A stretch of 64,000 nt of DNA, from the NCBI RefSeq assembly GCF_022761015.1, contig NZ_JAKWJQ010000002.1, forward strand, positions 434,001 through 498,000. Direction: 5' to 3'. The notes below the pieces were generated by a model that was not told where the DNA came from, ran no database searches, and worked only from the letters and a program-made list of their open reading frames with translations. This stretch comes from Humibacter sp. RRB41. Its GTDB lineage: Bacteria; Actinomycetota; Actinomycetes; Actinomycetales; Microbacteriaceae. The position numbers and the translations under genes were made by a program. Below, piece by piece: positions 42,364 to 50,959 of the stretch; position 1 is the stretch's first letter, and each line of letters opens with the position of its first letter.

Positions 42364-43371
42364 TCAATCAACGGGTTGACCGCCCCCGCCGAGAATGAGC
42401 GTCTGACTGGTCGTGCCGACCGCTGCCAGCGCGAGAGTTCCCCCTGAAACCGAGATCAGAACCCCGTTTGCCGCCGTGCCACCAACCCAGCCCGACATTC
42501 GGATCGTGGCCGCCGTGAGGAGCGTCGAAATGGCACTCGGCAGAGAGGCGGGGATATCGCCAGTCGAATAGTTGGACGACTTCGTGATCGTGCCCGTGAG
42601 GAACAGCAATCCGTTCTTCACACGCGCCTGAGCACCCGAAGCCGTGAACCCACTTTTCATCGACATGGCAAGCCAACCGGTGTCGGTTCCTGTCCCAATC
42701 CACGACGATCCGACCCTTGTGTACACACCGTTGTTTCCGGCGGCAGGATCGTTGAGCACGATCGCTTGGGTCTGCGCCATGATGTTCGAGCTGCCCACCA
42801 CGGTGGTCCAGTCGTCGCGGTCCTGGAGCGTAACGAAATAGAGCGGCGCTCCGGTTGCCGAGCTGATCTCCGCGTTGAACGTGACCGTCGGCGAACCCCC
42901 GCCGCTGGCGGGAACATTCAAGTACGACAGACGGTGCGACCTCGCCGGCGCTGCCGGCGCTGATCCAGAGCCGGCAGTGCCCTTCGTGTACACAATCGCC
43001 ACGGACGGCACCGACGAACCATCAGACTCGGCAGGATCAGACACCTGCACATCGAGGCGGTCGATACGCGCCGACCCTTCCGCGGCCGTCACCGCGCCGG
43101 TCTGGTTCGAGTCGAACGAATACCCGTACGGGCCCGCAGCGCCTGCAGCTTCTCCGTCGATCACGCCCGCGACCGGTGCAACCGTCCACGTCGTCGACGT
43201 GACCGACACGATGCCTCCGAGTTTCCCCGGGCGGATACCGGACTTCGCCCCAAGAGGACGGATCGCGTTCCCCATCGCCAGCGACGGCGCCAACGCTGCT
43301 GTGCGGAGCATGCGCCCGGAATACAACGGCGCACCGGAAACTGCAGCGACCGGCCAGATGTTGGCGCCCAT
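42364..43371 (-). CDS. Minor tail / receptor-binding protein, 335 aa
   Basis: An Ala/Gly/Ser/Thr-rich beta protein. It begins MGANIWPVAAVSGAPLYSGR; LGAKSGIRPGKLGGIVSVTSTTWTVAPVAGVIDG is typical of baseplate upper or fibre proteins in actinophages. The C-terminal half is strand-rich with VKNGLLFLTGTITKSSNYSTG, close to a fibre head or chaperone-like domain. It lies after the tail-fibre protein and before the lysis genes, separated from the former by a plus-strand cargo gene. Confidence 0.7.
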   Translation of the reverse strand: MGANIWPVAAVSGAPLYSGRMLRTAALAPSLAMGNAIRPLGAKSGIRPGKLGGIVSVTSTTWTVAPVAGVIDGEAAGAAGPYGYSFDSNQTGAVTAAEGSARIDRLDVQVSDPAESDGSSVPSVAIVYTKGTAGSGSAPAAPARSHRLSYLNVPASGGGSPTVTFNAEISSATGAPLYFVTLQDRDDWTTVVGSSNIMAQTQAIVLNDPAAGNNGVYTRVGSSWIGTGTDTGWLAMSMKSGFTASGAQARVKNGLLFLTGTITKSSNYSTGDIPASLPSAISTLLTAATIRMSGWVGGTAANGVLISVSGGTLALAAVGTTSQTLILGGGGQPVD

Positions 43372-43423
43372 GTGCCCTCCTTAGGGGTTTTAACCGGCGA
43401 CGGATCGGATTAAGGTGAGGCCC

Positions 43424-44017
43424 GTGACCACCACGGGGGAAAGCAAGAAGACTCACGCGATCCGGAACTGGGTCGCAGGGAGCATCACCGCTGTCGTCGT
43501 CGCAGCCGCCGCGGTCGCCACACCGATCGCCGTGAACGCTTCGAATCAGGCGCACGCGACGCAGGTTCAACAGGAAGCGGACGCGCACACCCTCAAGTCA
43601 GCGACGACGACGACCGTGACCGACGTCACAAAACTGACGAGTACCGCCGTCGACACGAACACGCAGCTCAAGCACGACGCCGCCGTGAAGCAGCAGCAGG
43701 CTGAAGCTGCCGCCGCCGCAAAGGCTGCCGCTGAGGCGGCTGCAGCTCAGGCTGCCGCTCAAGCTGCAGCCGCGGCTCAGGCGTCTCAGACAGACGGCGA
43801 GAACGACTCGCAAGCCGACTCTGACGGCACTAGCGACGATTCCGGAACCGAAGGCAGCACCGCATCGGGCGCACCGTCCGGAACTCCCCTGCCCATGCAG
43901 AAAGTCACCGATCCGAACAACGGCCAATTCGGTCAGATGGTCCCGAGCGTCGACCCGGCGTCATGGTGCGCCAGCCACTCAGCTTCCACCATCAACGGCG
44001 TCCCCACCTGCGACTAA
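43424..44017 (+). CDS. Exported Ala-rich coiled-coil protein, a plus-strand cargo gene in the late operon
   Basis: A 197-residue protein on the strand opposite to all neighbours. After a short basic N-terminus, WVAGSITAVVVAAAAVATPIAV is a signal peptide or anchor. An Ala/Gln/Lys coiled coil follows (about residues 85-125, AEAAAAAKAAAEAAAAQ), then an Asp/Ser/Gly linker and a C-terminal SWCASHSASTINGVPTCD with a Cys pair. GTG 43424 is preferred since GGTGAGG lies seven bases before it. Its last 39 bases overlap the end of the neighbouring tail gene. Opposite strand and secretion suggest a prophage moron expressed in the lysogen, altering the cell surface. Confidence 0.7.
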   Translation: MTTTGESKKTHAIRNWVAGSITAVVVAAAAVATPIAVNASNQAHATQVQQEADAHTLKSATTTTVTDVTKLTSTAVDTNTQLKHDAAVKQQQAEAAAAAKAAAEAAAAQAAAQAAAAAQASQTDGENDSQADSDGTSDDSGTEGSTASGAPSGTPLPMQKVTDPNNGQFGQMVPSVDPASWCASHSASTINGVPTCD

Positions 44018-44800
44018 CTGCGCGACCTGCGACTCGAGGGTCGCGATCCGGGCATCCTGCTCACGGGCAAGCGCGAGAAGCGGCACCACCAACTGCGAGT
44101 AGTTCACAGTCCAGGCCTTGCCAGGCTGGATGAGAACCGGGTCATCTTCGGTCCCGATGTTCCGCGGCGCATCATCGTCAACCGTCGGCGCGACATCAGG
44201 ACCGAAGCCTGCCGCCTGCACATCCTCGGCAAGAACGAACGCCTTCAGGGGCGAGTCCGGAGCATCCCACTCATAGCGGCCCCAGTAGGGGACGACGTCG
44301 AGGATCTTCCTCGAGTCGGCATCCGCGATCACCGCGAGATCGACCTTCACCGCACCAGAGGACGGTGACGTACCGAACGTGCCGTCACCGTCGATCCATC
44401 CCGCGACATAGCTCGTAGTGACGTTGTAGCCGTGCGAACCGGGAGATTTGATCGGTGCTGCCGAGACCACCTGTCCGCCGGCGCTCATGTTCCCACCGAC
44501 GCCGAGACCAGTCGCGATAGACGCTGAGCCCGTCGAGACGAGGCCACCACCCTGCACAGTCCCGGATGCGGTCACATTGCCAGGTGTGATGTTCCCCGGT
44601 GACGCGATCGCAGCATTCATCTGCGCTGTCGTCGAATACGTCGCCTGAATCGTGGCAATGATCGTCGCCTGAAGATTCGCAACCACCGGGGCGAACGACG
44701 CCGCGATAGACGGGCCAAGCTCCCGGATCTGACGAGTGATCGCCTCGAGCTGTCTGTTCACCCACGCCGGGTCGCTCAAGAGCGACGGATCATCAGCCAT
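43979..44800 (-). CDS. Tail fibre with C-terminal chaperone-like coiled coil
   Basis: A 273-residue protein. It begins MADDPSLLSDPAWVNRQLEA (tail attachment). ASGTVQGGGLVSTGSASIATGLGVGGN in the middle is a beta-helix-like fibre shaft. The C-terminal WTVNYSQLVVPLLALAREQD, then ARIATLESQVAQLVAG resembles the intramolecular chaperone (peptidase S74-like) end of phage spikes, where the last helix trimerises. The catalytic Ser is not obvious. It starts at the stop of the minor tail gene upstream. Confidence 0.75.
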   Translation of the reverse strand: MADDPSLLSDPAWVNRQLEAITRQIRELGPSIAASFAPVVANLQATIIATIQATYSTTAQMNAAIASPGNITPGNVTASGTVQGGGLVSTGSASIATGLGVGGNMSAGGQVVSAAPIKSPGSHGYNVTTSYVAGWIDGDGTFGTSPSSGAVKVDLAVIADADSRKILDVVPYWGRYEWDAPDSPLKAFVLAEDVQAAGFGPDVAPTVDDDAPRNIGTEDDPVLIQPGKAWTVNYSQLVVPLLALAREQDARIATLESQVAQLVAGGDAVDGGS

Positions 44801-45927
44801 CAGTCCGCCTCCGGCGTCGCCCAGATCGGGGTAATGAGATCACGTTGCCCCTCAGAGAAGTCCAGCTGCCATCCAACAGCGCGCGCAGTCCCCTTGTACC
44901 CGCCGGGGAACGCGAGCGCGGACTCTTTCCCGTCCTGCCCCGTCCCACCGATCGAGTACCCGAGATCATCACCGATGAACCAGTCCGAACCGAGCCGGAC
45001 ACCGTCTCTAACCACGGCCTGAAGAGCCAGCGTGTTCGAGCCAGCCCCCTGCAGCGCAGCCATCGCGATCGCGTGATCGTTGAGAGTAGGAACGCTCGTG
45101 ATCGAAGTCGACGGCGTGAAACGTCGTTCAAAGGTCGGACGATCCGGATCAGGAACAACGACATGCGCGGACTGCGGTCGCGTATCACCCGACGCCGTCG
45201 ACGTCGCCATGAAGTCGTTGCCCGCGTTCGCGGACGAATAGTCCTCCGTGAGTTCCGCCTTCTGAACTGCCAACGACGGCGCCTCGAATGTTGCGTTAGG
45301 TGCCAAGCCCGGCATGGCGGCGTTACCGATACGGTCCCCGACCTGCAATACGAACGTCATTCTTTCCGGATTGTGCTGCCACTCGGTTGTGACGGTCCAT
45401 TCAGGTCCACCGTCAACGCCATAGAGCTCCGTGAGAGCCGAATACAGCGTCTTGTCGGAGATGTCGGTGTAGTTCCGAACCCGAACCGCCCCGTTACCTG
45501 CGGTGACGATCTGCACCCTGATAGGAATGCCGCCGTTCGAGCCGACCGCAGCGTACGTGTTCACGAGATCCTGAACGATGAGGTTCTGGCCCACGCTGTT
45601 GTAGTTCTCATCGCCGACGAACCGCCGGTCGAAGTAGCCCTCGATCGTGGACAGCGACAACGACAACGTGTTGCCCAAGTTCCGCGGCCGCTTCGTGATG
45701 AAGCCGGACCAAACTGGAACGTTCGTGTCCGTGTCGATCGCTGAGTACACCGTGGCGCCGTAGAGGGTGGCGCGTAGCCAATTCTCTGGCGCCGAAGACA
45801 ACGGGAGAACGGCCGTGGTCGTCTGGTACGACGCAATCTGCGACTTCACCGAATCGACCTGCAGATCCGGCAGATCGGCAATGATGTTCCCTGTTGTCAG
45901 CTCGGAGGCTATCCACGCGAAGGGCAT
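44800..45927 (-). CDS. Minor tail protein (Gp37-like, baseplate/tail-associated)
   Basis: A 375-residue protein resembling siphovirus ReqiPepy6 Gp37-like proteins. WSGFITKRPRNLGNTLSLSLSTIEGYFDRRFVGD, YTDISDKTLYSALTELYGVDGGPEWTVTTEW and ALQAVVRDGVRLGSDWFIGDDLGYSIG are the recognisable blocks of this baseplate hub group. It follows the Dit-like protein by nine bases. In this position it is the tail-associated protein that links baseplate and fibres. Confidence 0.8.
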   Translation of the reverse strand: MPFAWIASELTTGNIIADLPDLQVDSVKSQIASYQTTTAVLPLSSAPENWLRATLYGATVYSAIDTDTNVPVWSGFITKRPRNLGNTLSLSLSTIEGYFDRRFVGDENYNSVGQNLIVQDLVNTYAAVGSNGGIPIRVQIVTAGNGAVRVRNYTDISDKTLYSALTELYGVDGGPEWTVTTEWQHNPERMTFVLQVGDRIGNAAMPGLAPNATFEAPSLAVQKAELTEDYSSANAGNDFMATSTASGDTRPQSAHVVVPDPDRPTFERRFTPSTSITSVPTLNDHAIAMAALQGAGSNTLALQAVVRDGVRLGSDWFIGDDLGYSIGGTGQDGKESALAFPGGYKGTARAVGWQLDFSEGQRDLITPIWATPEAD

Positions 45928-45936
45928 CCGATCTCC

Positions 45937-46797
45937 CTACTGTGACGCTGGTGTGGCGTAGACGGTCAGCTTCGATGCCGGGTCATACCCGACGGCAGTG
46001 AACGACCACGTGTTGTCTCCCGGATCAAACCCGGACCACCCGCGGTTCGTGATCCACATCGCACGAGACGACTGCCCATTCGCGAGCGCGGTCTGCGCCT
46101 CCATGTCGACGTCGAGCCATTCGCCCACACCAAGCACCAGGGATGAAGCAAAGGTCAGGACAAGGCCAGTACCGATATGCGCGATCTGAGGTCCGGTGGT
46201 GGGTCCATCGATGCGCAATCTCACGGGCCCTGTCGTGTTGCCCGGGTTAGTCAACGACACCTGACCGGTGACCTGCGTTGCGTCGATGGTGAACGGGACC
46301 GCGAACGGGACAGACAATCCTCCCGAACTCGACGGCAGGAACGTCGATCCGCTGAGTTCCGTGCCGAACTTCCGCCAGTCATCAGACACCATCTGGAGCG
46401 AGAACTCGGCATAGTCCGGCCGCGTCCGGTTGATGATCGGTTCATCCTCACGGTGAACCATCACCCACCGATCGACGCCATACTCGGTGACCGTCAACTG
46501 GACATCATCGAGCGAGCACGCCGCCACGATCGCGTCCTCTGCATCGAGCATCGCCGCAGGATCCTTGGCGTGAATCCAACCCGCGATCGTCAGATGCCGG
46601 CCCTTCGCGAATCCACGACCTGACGTCCCGCCCGAACGGCCGACGTTGTCGGACTGCTGAGCGTTCGACGCGGTCCCTCCACCCCATCCATCGATAGGGG
46701 CAGAGAGACCGTACGTCACGCCTGAGTCGATATCACGGGCGGCGAGATTCAGCCCGTTGAGGTTCGCGTTGCCTGGTGCGTACACCGTTTGCATCAC
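45937..46797 (-). CDS. Distal tail protein (Dit-like)
   Basis: A 286-residue protein. GLNLAARDIDSGVTYGLSAP at the N-terminus, the KGRHLTIAGWIHAKDP strand pair and YAEFSLQMVSDDWRKFG are typical of Dit-type proteins that close the end of the tail tube; the C-terminal half looks like a galectin-type beta-sandwich. It starts inside the tape measure stop (four-base overlap) and is followed by the Gp37-like protein, the usual TMP-Dit-Tal order. Confidence 0.82.
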   Translation of the reverse strand: MMQTVYAPGNANLNGLNLAARDIDSGVTYGLSAPIDGWGGGTASNAQQSDNVGRSGGTSGRGFAKGRHLTIAGWIHAKDPAAMLDAEDAIVAACSLDDVQLTVTEYGVDRWVMVHREDEPIINRTRPDYAEFSLQMVSDDWRKFGTELSGSTFLPSSSGGLSVPFAVPFTIDATQVTGQVSLTNPGNTTGPVRLRIDGPTTGPQIAHIGTGLVLTFASSLVLGVGEWLDVDMEAQTALANGQSSRAMWITNRGWSGFDPGDNTWSFTAVGYDPASKLTVYATPASQ

Positions 46798-49202
46798 GCC
46801 CCCAATGCTTCAAGCCTGCGAACAACTGCCATAGACGTACCGATCGGGTCAGATACCTCGTTGATGGTCACATTCGTCCCACCACCACCAACACCGCCAG
46901 CGAGCAGCTTGCTCACCAGCGCGTTCGTGTTCTCGATCATCCGGTTCGTCAGACCACGATTGGTCACCGTCTCCGACTTGCCGCCCTCACCGAGAACCAC
47001 CATCGTTCCGCCGGCCGACGCCTCAACATCGGCACCGGACGCGAGGTGCGGGATCTTCGGAATCTTCGGAATCCCGACCGCACCCGTGATCGTGTTGATC
47101 CCAGTGATCGCCGTGTTCACGACGTCGATGACACCGTTGATCGCGCCCTTGATGATGGACACGATGCCGTTGAACGCCCCTGAGACAATGCCTCCCAACG
47201 TGGAGAACGCCTTCGAGAACGCCCCACCGATCGTGTTCGCAATCCCGATGATCACGTTCCACTGGGCTCGGAAGAACGTCGTGATCCCCGACCACGTCGC
47301 GTTCCATCCCACAGCGAACGTCTGGATTGCACCGCGGAGGAAGTTCACACCGGCCGTCATCGAGGTCTGCATCAGCTTCCAGATGTTGCCGAACGCCGCC
47401 CCAGCCCCAGCGAAGTTGCCGTTGAGAAGGTCGATCAGAGCCGTCAGAATGTCAGCCACCAGCTGGATAGCCGGGGTCAACGCCTGAAGGATCGGCGTGA
47501 GAATCGGACCCAGTGCGGAAGCCAGATTCGCCAACGGCGACAGGATCGCCGAGATGAGGGGCATGAGCCCCTGGAACAGCGGTGCGAGCGCTCCGATGAT
47601 CTGCACTAGCGACGGTCCTATAGCCTGCACGATCGGCAGCAGAAGCTGCGCGAGCTGACCAATCAGCGGCGCCACCACCTGCAGCGCGGCGCCGAGCACC
47701 GGACCGATGGTCTGCGCCAGCTGGCCAATCAGGGTCAGCAACGGGGCCAAGGCCGTCGCCACCGGGCCCAGGGCCGGCAGGATGGAAAGAAGACCCGAAG
47801 CGAGGCCCTGGATTGCGGACTGCAACCCGGCCGCGATCTCCGGCTTGTCCAGAACCTTCGCGATGGTGGAAATGACCGTGCCAAGCGTCTGCCCGATCGT
47901 GCCGAGTGATGAGCCCAGGGCGGTCGAAAGTGACCCCAGCAGCTGCCCGATCGGACCGAGCGCCGCACCCAGTCCCTGCACTCCCGCCGCTGCGCCCTGG
48001 AAGATCGTTGTCAGCGTCGTCTGGAAAGCCGGGGTATTGATGACCTTCGCGATTGCACCAAGAGCTGATGCGAGAGTGGCCAAGCCACCAGACCCAGCGT
48101 TCTCAGCGGCAGAGAACAATCCGCCGAAGATGCCGATCGTGTTGCTGATGATGGAGCCCAGCTGACCGAGAACCGTCATCGCGGTGCTCACCCACGCCTG
48201 CAGCGTGCCGTTGGAAGCGACCTGCGCCAACCATCCGTTGAACTGCGTCGCGATGGTCGAGAACCACGTTCCGATCGCCGGCAGGTACTGGCCGCCGAAC
48301 TGACCCAACGTCGCGATTGACTGTGCGAACGCATCGGTCCCGGCCGTGCTGTTCGTGATCGCCTGCGACAGCTGGGTCATGAGTCCTTGCAGGACTCCGC
48401 CACCGAACGCCTTCTGGAACGAGGACGCCACCGACCCGGCCCATGTACCCAGTGCGGTCGAAACGCTGGCGAGCCCGGCCTGGAGTTGCGGGAACACGCT
48501 GTGGACTAGATCGAGGATCGGCTGCTTCGCCTTGTCCCAGAAGTTGTCCTGGATCGTCGACTGCAGCTTCTTCCACAACGGGTTCAGCGACTCGAGCTCA
48601 GTGCTCGCATCCTGGAATGCCACCACCAGGGCGACCACGCTGACCGCGGCAGCCGCGAACATCGCCGGCAGCACGGAGCCGAGAGCGGCGAGAGTGGACA
48701 GCGCTGCCGCCATGGTGACCAGGCCGGCCACGGACGACAGAGCAAGCGACCCGATGGAACCCACCGCGAATGCGACGGCCGCGATCTTCGGGATCGAGGT
48801 GTCGAGGTTGCTCAGCCTCGTGCCGAGATCCTTCAGCGCGTTCACCGTCACCCGGCCGCCGGAGATGGCGCCGAGCGCGGCCGTCGCCTTCGCGAGCGAT
48901 ACCTTGTTCAGATTCACGTCAACATCGACCGAACGGCGCCGGGAAAACTCGGTCAGATGCGCTGACGCCGCCGCGGTGGACGCGTCGATATCGAAGTTGA
49001 TCGCCTGGCCGTTCCAGTCCTTCTGGAACTTCTTGAGATCGATCTCCGCCTGTCGTGTGTCAATCCCGAGAGCCACGTTGAACGTCGTCGACTTCTCGAT
49101 GCGCTCAAGCGACTTCTTCAGGTCAGCACCGAACTGCGTCGAGTCCGGCACGACGCGAATCGAGACGCGACCGACGCTCTTACCGCCCGGAGAGCCAGCC
49201 AT
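46794..49202 (-). CDS. Tape measure protein
   Basis: An 802-residue protein. After a basic N-terminus (GRVSIRVVPDSTQFGADLKKSLE) come coiled-coil and many hydrophobic, Gly/Ala/Ile/Leu-rich helices (about residues 140-560) typical of tape measure proteins, whose length sets tail length. At the usual about 0.15 nm per residue, tail length would be about 120 nm. No lysozyme or peptidase domain is evident at the C-terminus; KSETVTNRGLTNRMIENTNALV closes the protein. It is preceded by the frameshifted chaperone genes, as in lambda-like siphophages. Confidence 0.93.
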   Translation of the reverse strand: MAGSPGGKSVGRVSIRVVPDSTQFGADLKKSLERIEKSTTFNVALGIDTRQAEIDLKKFQKDWNGQAINFDIDASTAAASAHLTEFSRRRSVDVDVNLNKVSLAKATAALGAISGGRVTVNALKDLGTRLSNLDTSIPKIAAVAFAVGSIGSLALSSVAGLVTMAAALSTLAALGSVLPAMFAAAAVSVVALVVAFQDASTELESLNPLWKKLQSTIQDNFWDKAKQPILDLVHSVFPQLQAGLASVSTALGTWAGSVASSFQKAFGGGVLQGLMTQLSQAITNSTAGTDAFAQSIATLGQFGGQYLPAIGTWFSTIATQFNGWLAQVASNGTLQAWVSTAMTVLGQLGSIISNTIGIFGGLFSAAENAGSGGLATLASALGAIAKVINTPAFQTTLTTIFQGAAAGVQGLGAALGPIGQLLGSLSTALGSSLGTIGQTLGTVISTIAKVLDKPEIAAGLQSAIQGLASGLLSILPALGPVATALAPLLTLIGQLAQTIGPVLGAALQVVAPLIGQLAQLLLPIVQAIGPSLVQIIGALAPLFQGLMPLISAILSPLANLASALGPILTPILQALTPAIQLVADILTALIDLLNGNFAGAGAAFGNIWKLMQTSMTAGVNFLRGAIQTFAVGWNATWSGITTFFRAQWNVIIGIANTIGGAFSKAFSTLGGIVSGAFNGIVSIIKGAINGVIDVVNTAITGINTITGAVGIPKIPKIPHLASGADVEASAGGTMVVLGEGGKSETVTNRGLTNRMIENTNALVSKLLAGGVGGGGTNVTINEVSDPIGTSMAVVRRLEALGA

Positions 49203-49220
49203 CGGTTCTCCCTTCGGGTG

Positions 49221-49601
49221 TCAGGTGCCGAGAAGGCGTTGGAAACGGTCGACGTCGAACTCGGCGACCGTGGCCGCCTGCTCTGGTTCGTCCTCGCTCG
49301 GTCGCGGGTATCGCGACTCATCCGTGAGGTCCTCACCGCTGAGCAAGTAGGTGAGCCGGTCGAAGAGGTTCGCGAGGACGACCTCGGTGCGTCCCCAGCC
49401 GAAGAAGTCGAAACCGATCTCTTCGGCGCGCATCCGCGAGTGCGGGATCGAGCCGAGCTGCGGAACCAGTTCGAGGACATGGCGGACCGTGATGCGCCCG
49501 TTCCAGACGTCGTCGATATTGATGCCGTAGAACTCCTGCAGGTCTGCGCGGAGAGATGAGCCGTGCTCCTCGATCAGTTCGAGGAGCTGGTCGATTCCCC
49601 C
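49221..49601 (-). CDS. Tail assembly chaperone, frameshift extension (gpGT-like)
   Basis: This frame has no good start of its own and is read as the -1 extension of the upstream chaperone. GIDQLLELIEEHGSSLRADLQEFYGINIDDVWNGRITVRHVLELV and FDFFGWGRTEVVLANLFDRLTYLL are typical of gpT-type parts of tail assembly chaperones in actinophages. The relative frame is exactly -1 and a G-run slippery site lies at 49595-49601. The fused product would be about 254 residues. It would bind the tape measure protein made from the next gene. Confidence 0.8.
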   Translation of the reverse strand, partial: GGIDQLLELIEEHGSSLRADLQEFYGINIDDVWNGRITVRHVLELVPQLGSIPHSRMRAEEIGFDFFGWGRTEVVLANLFDRLTYLLSGEDLTDESRYPRPSEDEPEQAATVAEFDVDRFQRLLGT

Positions 49602-49984
49602 ACTGCCCGCCCGTACCGCGTGATGATGGCCGTGAACTGCGCGTACTCGGCCTTGCGAGACCACTCGATGTATTCGACGCGATCGTGCGCGATCGACTCT
49701 GCGAAGTCGTCGGCATCCGCGATCAGATCCATGAGGGCTCGCACTTCGGGCGAGTCCTTCGACGTGTCGATGTCGACCTGGCCGTCTTCGCCTTCGAGTT
49801 CCTTGAGACGCATCAAGATCGACATGACCTTGTTGCGTTCACGGATGCGGAGCTCGGTAGGCGCGTACAGCTCTGGCATGTCCGCCAGTGCTCGGTCCTC
49901 GTCGAGGAGTTGCTCACGCTGCAGCTCGGCTTGCGAGGGCTTCTTGTCCTGCGGCTTCTTCGAGCCGGGAGGTGGTGTAGGCAT
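49574..49984 (-). CDS. Tail assembly chaperone (gpG-like)
   Basis: A 136-residue charged helical protein beginning MPTPPPGSKKPQDKKPSQAE. RNKVMSILMRLKELEGEDGQ and RALMDLIADADDFAESIAHDRVEYIEWSRKA form the main helices. It lies between the tail tube and the tape measure gene, where the gpG/gpGT pair is always found. Reading to the stop gives the short form; slipping at G129 gives the long form. Confidence 0.85.
   Translation of the reverse strand: MPTPPPGSKKPQDKKPSQAELQREQLLDEDRALADMPELYAPTELRIRERNKVMSILMRLKELEGEDGQVDIDTSKDSPEVRALMDLIADADDFAESIAHDRVEYIEWSRKAEYAQFTAIITRYGRAVGESTSSSN
49595..49601 (-). promoter_or_regulatory. Candidate -1 ribosomal frameshift site
   Basis: On the minus strand the zero-frame codons are GTG-GGG-GAA; the heptamer G-GGG-GAA lets the P-site tRNA-Gly re-pair perfectly one base back. 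After slippage the ribosome reads GGA-ATC-GAC-CAG, exactly entering the gpT frame (GIDQ). The A-site re-pairing is imperfect, so the efficiency is unknown. Confidence 0.65.
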
Positions 49985-50064
49985 AGCGGACCTTCTTTCA
50001 AGCGGACCTGTGGTGGAGCGCCCCGCCCTGCCGGTCCGCTACCAGAGCAGGGCGGGGCGGTCTA

Positions 50065-50904
50065 TCAGGCGCCTCGCGTGTACGGGAACGAGGCGGAAGC
50101 ACCCGCAGCGTTCGTGACGACGATCGGCGCTGAGCCGGCAGATCCAGCGGGGACGATCGCGACGATGTGCGAGTCATCGATGACGATGAAGCTCGTCGCG
50201 TTGCTGCCGCCGATCTTCACGCCCGTCGTCGGGACAGTGCCGGTGAAGCCGGTACCGACGATCTCGAGCATCGAGCCAGCAGTCGCAGCTGTCGGCGTCG
50301 CCGAAGTGATCACCGGAATCGCCGGGACGTTGCCGGTCTTGAAGATCTTCATGATCGCGGCGCGACCATCCGACACAGCCAGCACTTCCGGATCCGCGGA
50401 GAGGATCGACACCCCCAGCGGGAGCTCGAAGAACTTCGTCGGATCGATCGACGGGTCGTCGCCGAGCGTGACGTTCGTGTTCGGCATCCAGAACCCGAGA
50501 GAACCAGTCCCGTCGGTGCCGAGCAGGAATGCCTGCTTGTCGATGCCCGTGGACGATGCCGGGACGATGTAGCCGCCGTCGGTGTCCGTCTCGCCGTCGA
50601 ACGCGAGGTCCAGGTTCGTCTGGTCCAGCTGCAACGAGTTCACCTGCAGAGACCACGTCACCGCGTCATAGGTGACGACCACGCCATCCTGCAACCAGGA
50701 GTCGAGCGAGTTCTTGTCGCCGCCATCGCGCGTGAACGCGGCCGTGTTGTCCTTCGACGTGTGGCCGACGTTCACCCACCCGGTCGGCGGGGTGCCGGTC
50801 AGGGTGAAGGCTGTGAGCGGGTTCTCTGGAAAGGTCGCGCCGATGTCCGCGGTGAAGAACGTTCCGTGGCCCGGCACAATCGTCTTGGTCTTGTCGACCG
50901 ACAT
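50065..50904 (-). CDS. Major tail (tube) protein with C-terminal TIG/IPT Ig-like domain
   Basis: A 279-residue protein. The first ~190 residues form the tail-tube fold: GHGTFFTADIGATFPENPLTAF, GWVNVGHTSKDNTAAF and FKTGNVPAIPVITSATP at the hinge. The last ~85 residues (about 195-279) are a TIG/IPT domain: ITSATPTAATAGSMLEIVGTGFTG and GVKIGGSNATSFIVIDDSHI. Surface Ig-like domains decorate many siphophage tails and may bind cell sugars. It follows the tail terminator-like gene. Confidence 0.88.
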   Translation of the reverse strand: MSVDKTKTIVPGHGTFFTADIGATFPENPLTAFTLTGTPPTGWVNVGHTSKDNTAAFTRDGGDKNSLDSWLQDGVVVTYDAVTWSLQVNSLQLDQTNLDLAFDGETDTDGGYIVPASSTGIDKQAFLLGTDGTGSLGFWMPNTNVTLGDDPSIDPTKFFELPLGVSILSADPEVLAVSDGRAAIMKIFKTGNVPAIPVITSATPTAATAGSMLEIVGTGFTGTVPTTGVKIGGSNATSFIVIDDSHIVAIVPAGSAGSAPIVVTNAAGASASFPYTRGA

Positions 50905-50959
50905 GTTGAATCCTCCGAGGGTTGTGCGGACCCACCCCGGGAGGGGCGCTGGAGGGTTG

